DNA from: DATEPR01 sp036502345 | Lineage (GTDB): Bacteria; Actinomycetota; Actinomycetes; Mycobacteriales; Pseudonocardiaceae | Reading direction: 5' to 3' | NCBI GenBank assembly: GCA_036502345.1 | Contig: DASXYT010000107.1 | Span: forward strand, 1 to 27,340 | DNA length: 27,340 bases | Shown: one piece after another, positions 21,596 through 27,340 of the stretch | How positions within the stretch are numbered: position 1 is the first letter of the stretch | How the letters are laid out: every line of letters starts with the position of its first letter | Program-made: the position numbers and the translations under genes | Notes under the pieces: model-generated | The model's database searches: none | Seen by the model: the letters and a program-made list of their open reading frames with translations, nothing else | What the model was told of the DNA's origin: nothing

Positions 21596-23064
21596 GCGGG
21601 CGGTTCGACACCCCGCTCACGAGCCCACTCGTACAGCGCGGCCACCGCGTCGTCGTGATCCAGCGGGCCCTGGTCCAGCCGCAGGTCCTTGAGGAACCGC
21701 CACGCCTGGCCGACCAGCGGTCCCGGCGGCAGGCCGAGCAGCCGCATGATCTCGTTGCCGTCCAGGTCCGGCCGGATCCTGGCCAGGTCCTCGTCGGCGG
21801 CGATCTTCGCGATCCGCTCCTCGAGGCTGTCATAGGACGCCCGCAGTGCGGCGGCCTTGCGCCGGTTGCGGGTGGTGCAGTCGGCCCGGACCAGCTTGTG
21901 CAGCCGGGGGAGCAGCGGGCCTGCGTCCGCCACGTAGCGGCGGACCGCCGAGTCGGTCCACTCGCCCTTGCCGTAGCCGTGGAACCGCAGGTGCAGGTAC
22001 ACCAGCCCGGCGACGTCCTCGATCACTTCCTTCGAGTACCGCAGGGCGTGCAAACGCTTGCGCGCCATCTTGGCGCCGACCACCTCGTGGTGGTGGAAGC
22101 TCACCCCGCCGCCTGCCTCGTACTTGCGGGTCGCCGGCTTGCCGATGTCGTGCAGCAGCGCCGCCAGCCGCAGGATCAGGTCCGGCCCGTCGGCCTCCTG
22201 GTCGATGGCCTGGCGCAGGACAACCAGCGAATGCTGGTAGACGTCCTTGTGTTGATGGTGTTCATCGATCTCCAGCCGCATGGCGGGCACCTCGGGCAGC
22301 ACGTGCTCGGCCAGCCCGGTGTCCACCAGCAGCTCGATGCCCCGCTCCGGCAGCGCGCCCAGCATCAGCTTGGACAGCTCGGCCTGCACCCGCTCGGCGG
22401 TGATCCGGCCGATCTGCTCCGCCATCCCGGTCATCGCGTCGACCACCCGTTCGGCCGGCTCGAAGCCCAACTGGCTGGCGAAGCGGGCGGCGCGCAGCAT
22501 CCGCAGCGGGTCGTCGTCGAACGAGGACTGCGGGCTGGCCGGTGTGTCCAGCCTGCGCTCCAGCAGCGCGGACATCCCGTCGTGCGGGTCGACGAACCGC
22601 TTCGTCACCACGTCCACGGCCATCGCGTTCACCGTGAAGTCCCTGCGCACCAGGTCACCGTCGATGGTGTCGCCGAAGGTCACCTCGGGATTGCGGCTGA
22701 CCCGGTCGTAGGTGTCGGCGCGGAACGTGGTGATCTCGCAGGTCTGGTCGCCCTTGCGGGCCCCGACCGTGCCGTACGCGATCCCGGTGTCCCACATCGC
22801 GTCCGCCCAGCCGGACAGCAGCCGCTGGATGACCGGTGGCCGGGCGTCGGTGGTGAAGTCGAGGTCGGTGTCAGTGTCCACCCTGCCGAGCAGTGCGTCG
22901 CGCACACTGCCGCCGACCAGGTACAGGTCATGGCCGGCCGACGCGAAGCGTTCGGCCAGTTCGACGGTGACCGGCGACAACCGCATCAGGGCGAGTACCG
23001 CGTTCCGCTGGGCGTGGACGCGGTCGACCGTGCCGGCGGCGTCCGGGGTGACGGATCGAGACAT
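21592..23064 (-). CDS. CCA tRNA nucleotidyltransferase
   Basis: This 490-residue enzyme adds or repairs the 3' CCA of tRNAs. The class II nucleotidyltransferase head holds LVGGSVRDALLG (49-60) and the metal-binding DLD (Asp67, Asp69). RRDFTVNAMA, DDPLRMLRAARFASQLGF and an ERVQAEL helix follow. The C-terminal part has an HD domain (LAALLHDIGKP), as in bacterial CCA enzymes with phosphatase activity and in Mycobacterium PcnA. The start is the ATG at 23064: upstream in-frame codons encode Arg/Pro-rich sequence and a TATCCT -10 box lies 9 nt before this ATG. It is divergent from the Nudix gene, matching the mycobacterial pcnA/mutT4 arrangement. Confidence 0.95.
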   Translation of the reverse strand: MSRSVTPDAAGTVDRVHAQRNAVLALMRLSPVTVELAERFASAGHDLYLVGGSVRDALLGRVDTDTDLDFTTDARPPVIQRLLSGWADAMWDTGIAYGTVGARKGDQTCEITTFRADTYDRVSRNPEVTFGDTIDGDLVRRDFTVNAMAVDVVTKRFVDPHDGMSALLERRLDTPASPQSSFDDDPLRMLRAARFASQLGFEPAERVVDAMTGMAEQIGRITAERVQAELSKLMLGALPERGIELLVDTGLAEHVLPEVPAMRLEIDEHHQHKDVYQHSLVVLRQAIDQEADGPDLILRLAALLHDIGKPATRKYEAGGGVSFHHHEVVGAKMARKRLHALRYSKEVIEDVAGLVYLHLRFHGYGKGEWTDSAVRRYVADAGPLLPRLHKLVRADCTTRNRRKAAALRASYDSLEERIAKIAADEDLARIRPDLDGNEIMRLLGLPPGPLVGQAWRFLKDLRLDQGPLDHDDAVAALYEWARERGVEPPA

Positions 23065-23073
23065 GGGACGGCC

Positions 23074-23144
23074 AGGATATCGGTCGGCGGTCACACCTCG
23101 GGCAGTCGGCGGCCGACTGCGATCCGGACTGATCGCACTACCAT
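23074..23144. promoter_or_regulatory. Divergent promoters of the CCA enzyme and Nudix genes
   Basis: Minus-strand TATCCT (23074-23079) lies 9 nt before the CCA-enzyme ATG, and plus-strand TACCAT (23139-23144) lies 7 nt before the Nudix ATG at 23152. Both genes would thus have very short or no 5' UTR. No clear -35 elements are seen. Confidence 0.45.
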
Positions 23145-23151
23145 CGAACCC

Positions 23152-23721
23152 ATGTCTCCGTCGCCAGCTCGGTCCGGCGGTTCCAAGCCGGGCCGGCGGA
23201 ACCGGAGGCCCGGTCGTCGGCTGCGTACCGTCGAGGAGACCTCCGCGGGCGGACTCGTGGTGGACGGCACGCAATCCAGCGCCGCGATCATCGGCAGGCT
23301 GGATCGGCGTGGCACGCTGCTGTGGTCGCTACCCAAGGGGCACATCGAGGAGGGCGAGACCGCGCAGCAGGCCGCGGAACGCGAGGTGCACGAGGAGACC
23401 GGGATCCGCGGCGCGGTATTGCGCGAACTGGGCAGCATCGACTACTGGTTCGTGGTCGAGAGCAGGCGGGTGCACAAGACGGTGCACCATTTTCTGATGA
23501 CGGCGATCGGCGGCGAGCTGTCCGACGAGGACGTCGAGGTGACCGAGGTGGCATGGGTGCCGCTGGCCGAACTCGACCAGCGCCTCGCGTACGCCGACGA
23601 GCGCAGGCTGGTACGCCGCGCGCTGCGGCTGGTGCGCTCCGGCGTACTGGACGGACAGCTTGATCGACACGGTGCCGACACGAAGAACACGCTGCCTGTG
23701 GACGGAGCGGAACGGCCATGA
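23152..23721 (+). CDS. Nudix hydrolase, MutT4-like
   Basis: This 189-residue Nudix hydrolase has an Arg-rich N-terminus (residues 1-24). The Nudix box starts at GHIEEGETAQQ and continues with REVHEETGI, with the catalytic glutamates of the GX5EX7REUXEEXGU signature all present. Nudix enzymes cleave nucleoside diphosphates linked to another moiety, such as oxidised nucleotides, dinucleoside polyphosphates or cofactors; the substrate here is unknown. Its place between the CCA enzyme and DUF6049/MurJ matches Mycobacterium mutT4. The start at 23152 fits the leaderless TACCAT box; the open frame extends far upstream only because the other frame is open there. The stop overlaps the next start by 4 bp (ATGA). 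Confidence 0.93.
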   Translation: MSPSPARSGGSKPGRRNRRPGRRLRTVEETSAGGLVVDGTQSSAAIIGRLDRRGTLLWSLPKGHIEEGETAQQAAEREVHEETGIRGAVLRELGSIDYWFVVESRRVHKTVHHFLMTAIGGELSDEDVEVTEVAWVPLAELDQRLAYADERRLVRRALRLVRSGVLDGQLDRHGADTKNTLPVDGAERP

Positions 23722-25967
23722 GGAAACCGGCGGTCTGGGTGCTCGTCGCGGCCCTGGTCGCGCTGGTCGCACCCCTCTCCGCCCCGACGGCCGCCGCCGC
23801 GCCGGGACCGGTCACCACCCAGAACTGGCTTCGGCTGTCGCTGGGTTCGATGCAACCGAACGTCGTCACCGCGAGCAGTACGTCGGTCACCATGACCGGC
23901 CGGATCACCAACATCAGCGACCGGAGCATCCACCAGATCACCGCCCGGCTACAGCTCGCCGACCCGCTGACCAGCGGTGCCGGTGCGGAGGCCGTGCTGA
24001 GCCCGACCGCGACGTTCAACCACAGCGACACCGTGTTCACCCCGCTGACCGACTCGCTGGCCCCCGGGCAGAGCGCCGACTTCACCGTGCGCGCCCAGTT
24101 GCAGGGTCCCGACTCGCTGCGGGTGCAGAACCCCGGTGTGTACCCGCTGATGATCAACATGCAGGGCGTGCCCGACTTCAGCACCGCGTACCGGCTGGTC
24201 GTCGGCACGATGCTGCTGCCGGTACTGGCGGCGCCAGGCGGCCAGCCGCCGCACGTCGGCGCGGCGGGCGGGCTGACCGTGCTGTGGCCGCTGGTCGACC
24301 AGCGGCCGAGGCTGCTGGGCACGAACGGCCACCAGGACGTCCTGTCCGACGACTCGCTGGCCACGTCGCTGGCCCCGGGCGGCCGACTGTTCGGCCTGGT
24401 CGACGCGGTCCGCCAGGCCACGGCGAACAATCCGCAACTGCTCACCTCGTTGTGTTTCGCCGTGGACCCCGACCTGCTGGACACGGTGCGCGCGATGGCG
24501 TCCGGCTACCTGGTGCGCACGGCGGGCGGCGGGACCACGCCCGGCACCGGCAGCCGGGCGGCCGCGCTGTGGCTGACCACACTGCACGACCTGACCCAGG
24601 GCCAGTGCGTGCTGCCGCTGCCCTACGCCGATGCCGACCTGGCGTCGCTGGCCCACGCCGACGGCGACAGCCTGGTGCAGCTGGCGCTGAGCGAGTCCAC
24701 CTCGGTGACCGACGAACTGGGCGCCAGCCGACTGACCGACGTGGCCTGGCCGCCCGACGACACGCTGGACACCCGGACCATGACCGACCTGGCCGGTCTC
24801 GGCGTGAACACGGTGCTGCTGGATCCCGGCTCGGTCACCCCGAGGGCAGGCACGACACCGGTGTCGCTGGCCGGGTTCACCGGTGACGCGGCACCCAAGG
24901 TGGTGCCGATCGACCCGGTGGTGAACGGCGCGATGGCCCCGAGGACCGACGAGCCGAACGTGGACGAGGCCGGCATCTCGGCGCAGGACGGCCTGGCCGC
25001 CACCATCTACCAGACCGTGTTCGGCGGTAACGGCGGCCAACCGGTGCTGATCGCGCCGCCGCGCCGCTGGGCCCCGTCCGAGGCGCAGGCACTGGCCTTC
25101 CTGTCCGGCACCACCGCGGTGCTGGCCGGGCACTACGCGAACCCGACCCCGCTGGCCGACGCGGTCAGCGCCCCGCCTGCCGACCAGCCGGCCACCCTGA
25201 ACTACCCGCCGCACAACAGCATCGTCGAGGTGAACCACGCGGTGGCAGCGCACGCCGTGCTGACCGACGGGCAGATGCGCGACGTGCTCAGCGCGATGGG
25301 CCGCGACCACACGACCCCCACGCCGGTGCTGCCCACCAGACTGATCACCCCGCTGCGGCTGGGCCTGCTCCGAGCGGTGTCCAGCGCGTGGCGGGCCGGT
25401 GGCACGTCCGGCGCGACCGCCGCGCTGGCCGAGGCCGACACCCAGTTCCGGGCGCTCACCAGGGAAGTCACCGTCGTCCAGCCGAGCCTGCCGATCCTGT
25501 TGGGCTCCAAGGACAGCAAGCTGCCGGTGACGGTGTCCAACGGGCTGCCGGTGGACATCACGGTGCGGGTCGACCTGACCGGCGACCCGGGCCTGCCCTC
25601 GGGCAGCAAGGAAGACGTGATCCCGGCCGGCCTCAGCGTCACGGTGTTCATCTCCACGTCGGTCACCCGGTCCGGGCGGATCAGCGCGTACGCCACAGTG
25701 CGCACGATCGGGGGTACGGAACTGGGCCAACAGGCCCGGATCGAACTGGTGTCGAGCGCGTACGGCACGATCATCGTGATTGTCACCGCGATCGCTTTCG
25801 CACTGTTGGTGCTGTTGTCCGGCCGGCGGATCTACCGCAGGGTCAGGGCTTCCCGGGCCGCGGAGGCGAACCAGGCGCCCGACCAGGAGGCGGTCGGCGC
25901 GCTGGTCGCGGTGGGTGAGCCCGCCGATCGGCGGCGAAGCGAGCAACAGGAGCCGGACGAGCGTTGA
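23718..25967 (+). CDS. DUF6049 family exported membrane-anchored protein
   Basis: This 749-residue protein has a signal peptide (residues 1-28, cleaved near AAAA-PGPV). A beta-rich N-terminal domain follows (about 35-150, an Ig-like fold with SVTMTGRITNISDRSIHQI), then a long alpha/beta middle. Before the anchor comes a second beta domain (about 590-680). One membrane helix (GTIIVIVTAIAFALLVLLSG) is followed by a short basic cytoplasmic tail, so most of the protein faces outside. It corresponds in position and layout to Mycobacterium Rv3909, directly upstream of the MurJ gene, suggesting a role in cell-wall synthesis, but its biochemical function is unknown. It is coupled to both neighbours by 4-bp overlaps. 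Confidence 0.88.
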   Translation: MRKPAVWVLVAALVALVAPLSAPTAAAAPGPVTTQNWLRLSLGSMQPNVVTASSTSVTMTGRITNISDRSIHQITARLQLADPLTSGAGAEAVLSPTATFNHSDTVFTPLTDSLAPGQSADFTVRAQLQGPDSLRVQNPGVYPLMINMQGVPDFSTAYRLVVGTMLLPVLAAPGGQPPHVGAAGGLTVLWPLVDQRPRLLGTNGHQDVLSDDSLATSLAPGGRLFGLVDAVRQATANNPQLLTSLCFAVDPDLLDTVRAMASGYLVRTAGGGTTPGTGSRAAALWLTTLHDLTQGQCVLPLPYADADLASLAHADGDSLVQLALSESTSVTDELGASRLTDVAWPPDDTLDTRTMTDLAGLGVNTVLLDPGSVTPRAGTTPVSLAGFTGDAAPKVVPIDPVVNGAMAPRTDEPNVDEAGISAQDGLAATIYQTVFGGNGGQPVLIAPPRRWAPSEAQALAFLSGTTAVLAGHYANPTPLADAVSAPPADQPATLNYPPHNSIVEVNHAVAAHAVLTDGQMRDVLSAMGRDHTTPTPVLPTRLITPLRLGLLRAVSSAWRAGGTSGATAALAEADTQFRALTREVTVVQPSLPILLGSKDSKLPVTVSNGLPVDITVRVDLTGDPGLPSGSKEDVIPAGLSVTVFISTSVTRSGRISAYATVRTIGGTELGQQARIELVSSAYGTIIVIVTAIAFALLVLLSGRRIYRRVRASRAAEANQAPDQEAVGALVAVGEPADRRRSEQQEPDER

Positions 25968-27340
25968 CCAACGAGTCGTGGACCGAACCGATGCCCAGGG
26001 TCCCGCCGGGCCAGGGCGGGCCACCCGTCGGCGGCAGGCCCGGCCCGCCGCCGCGTGTTCCGGTTCCGCCACAGCCCGGCTACCCACCTCCGGGCAATCC
26101 GCCCCGGCCTGGCTACCCCCCGCCCGGCTTCGCCCCCAGGGTGCCGCCGCCGTCCCCGACGGAGGCCACCGTCCGGGTGCCGGTGGCCAGCGAGGACCCG
26201 ACCGGGGACGCGCCGGCCGCCCAGGCCGTGCCGTCGCTGGCCAGGGCCAGCGGCTCGATGATCATCGCGACCGCGGTCAGCAGGATCACCGGGTTCCTGC
26301 GGCAGATCCTGCTGGTCGGCGTCGTCGGCATCGGCACCGTCAACGACTCCTACAGCGTCGCGAACAACTTGCCCAACATCGTGTACGAGTTGCTGCTCGG
26401 CGGGGTGTTGGCCAGTGTGGTCATCCCGACCCTGGTGCGCGCCCAGCACGAGGACGCCGACGACGGCCAGGCGTTCACCCAGCGGCTGCTGACGGTCTGC
26501 TTCGGGCTGCTCGCCATCGGCACCGTGTTCGCCGTGGTCGCCGCGCCGCTGCTGACCAGGCTGTACTTCTCCAGCACCGGTGAGGACCACCCGGCGCTGA
26601 CCACGGCGTTCAGCAGGCTGATCCTGCCGGAGATCCTGTTCTACGGGATCTTCGGACTGCTGTCCGGCATCCTCAACGCCCGGCACGTGTTCAAGCCGGC
26701 CGCGTGGGCGCCGGTGCTGAACAACGTGATCATGTTCCTCACGCTCGGGCTGTACGCGGTGCTGCCGGGACCGATCACGGTCGACCCGGTGCGGATGAGC
26801 CAGCCGAAACTGCTGGTCCTCGGCGCCGGCACCACGCTGGGCGTCGTCGTCCAGGCGTTGGTGCTGATCCCGCCGCTGCTGCGGATCGGTTTCCGCTTCA
26901 AGTGGCGCTGGGGCTGGGACCGCAGGCTCGGCACGTTCGGTGGGCTGGCGCTGTGGCTGGTGCTGTACACGCTGGTCAGCCAGGTGGCCTACGTCGAACT
27001 GACGAAGGTGGCCACCGGCGCGGCAGGCGGCACCTACACGATCTACACGACGTCCTGGCTGCTGCTCCAGGTGCCCTACGGCATCCTCGGCGTGTCGCTG
27101 CTGACCGCGATCATGCCGAGGCTGAGCAAGTCGGCGGCCGAGGGCAATCTGTCCGGCGTGGTCGCCGACCTGTCCACCGGCAGTCGGATGTCCGCGGTGA
27201 TGCTGGTGCCGCTGTGCGCCATGATGACGGTGCTCGGCCCGCAGATCGGTGAGGCGCTGTTCGCGTTGCGGCACAGCCAGTCCAGCAGCGCCACCGTGTT
27301 GGGTCTGACGTTCACCACATCGGCGTTCGGTCTGGTGTTC
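25964..27340 (+). CDS. murJ: Lipid II flippase MurJ (MviN), 3'-truncated by the window
   Basis: The 459 visible codons encode a Pro-rich cytoplasmic N-terminus (about residues 1-90, with PGYPPPG twice) and then MurJ membrane segments. The family start SRITGFLRQILLVGVVG is clear, with NDSYSVANNLPNIVYELLLGG, FSRLILPEILFYGIFGLLSGILNARHVF and LNNVIMFL as further landmarks. MurJ flips lipid II across the cytoplasmic membrane for peptidoglycan synthesis. The C-terminal membrane helices and any kinase-like extension, as in Mycobacterium MviN, lie beyond the window. The start is either TTG 25964, overlapping the DUF6049 stop by 4 bp with AGGAG about 11 nt upstream, or ATG 25991. The extended N-terminus is common in actinomycetes. 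Confidence 0.95.
   Translation, partial: MTNESWTEPMPRVPPGQGGPPVGGRPGPPPRVPVPPQPGYPPPGNPPRPGYPPPGFAPRVPPPSPTEATVRVPVASEDPTGDAPAAQAVPSLARASGSMIIATAVSRITGFLRQILLVGVVGIGTVNDSYSVANNLPNIVYELLLGGVLASVVIPTLVRAQHEDADDGQAFTQRLLTVCFGLLAIGTVFAVVAAPLLTRLYFSSTGEDHPALTTAFSRLILPEILFYGIFGLLSGILNARHVFKPAAWAPVLNNVIMFLTLGLYAVLPGPITVDPVRMSQPKLLVLGAGTTLGVVVQALVLIPPLLRIGFRFKWRWGWDRRLGTFGGLALWLVLYTLVSQVAYVELTKVATGAAGGTYTIYTTSWLLLQVPYGILGVSLLTAIMPRLSKSAAEGNLSGVVADLSTGSRMSAVMLVPLCAMMTVLGPQIGEALFALRHSQSSSATVLGLTFTTSAFGLVF

Overview
The window is about 70 percent G+C and reads as chromosomal DNA of a high-GC actinomycete, most likely a member of the Pseudonocardiales. The grounds are codon use, the protein families present (mycoredoxin, a DUF5931-type kinase, MMPL transporter, DUF1707, DUF6049) and the right-hand gene order: CCA nucleotidyltransferase, MutT4-like Nudix, DUF6049 protein, MurJ. 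That order matches the Mycobacterium pcnA-mutT4-Rv3909-mviN block near the origin of replication. There are no tRNA or rRNA genes, CRISPR arrays, transposases or prophage genes.

Layout. 1-850: a small HTH regulator and a two-domain Clp_N-only protein, ending at a strong hairpin. 860-4814 (minus): two exported proteins. One is a 1011-residue protein with about 12 chaplin-like repeats and a Pro-rich tail; the other is an Ala/Pro-rich secreted protein. 4989-8912: an AI-2E family permease, a NarL-type two-component pair and a DUF1707 protein, with a cluster of DnaA-box-like sites before the DUF1707 gene. 8911-9073 is one long imperfect palindrome. 9073-11007 (minus): mycoredoxin and PTS enzyme I. 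11096-14464: a small membrane protein, an MMPL transporter (minus) and its divergent TetR regulator with two operator-like repeats. 14448-17472 (minus): leuS with a leader peptide (three Leu codons) and an attenuator-like terminator. 17513-19356: a PQQ-propeller lipoprotein and an SdpI-like protein with a Cys-rich tail. 19353-19925 (minus): YqgE/AlgH. 20270-21595: MFS transporter. 21592-23064 (minus): CCA-adding enzyme. 23152-27340: Nudix, DUF6049 and MurJ, translationally coupled; murJ runs off the window.

Two themes recur. Many genes begin exactly 6-7 nt after a TAnnnT -10 hexamer, which predicts leaderless mRNAs; this also decides several start codons. Four of the six convergent gene pairs overlap at their stops, and the other two are separated by large hairpins.

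The best candidates for undescribed biology are the leuS leader-peptide attenuator, the 163-bp palindrome whose arm differences are nearly all G-U compatible on one strand, the chaplin-like repeat protein with its structured leader, and the HTH/Clp_N pair with an operator centred on its own -10 box. All are sequence-based inferences made without database searches.
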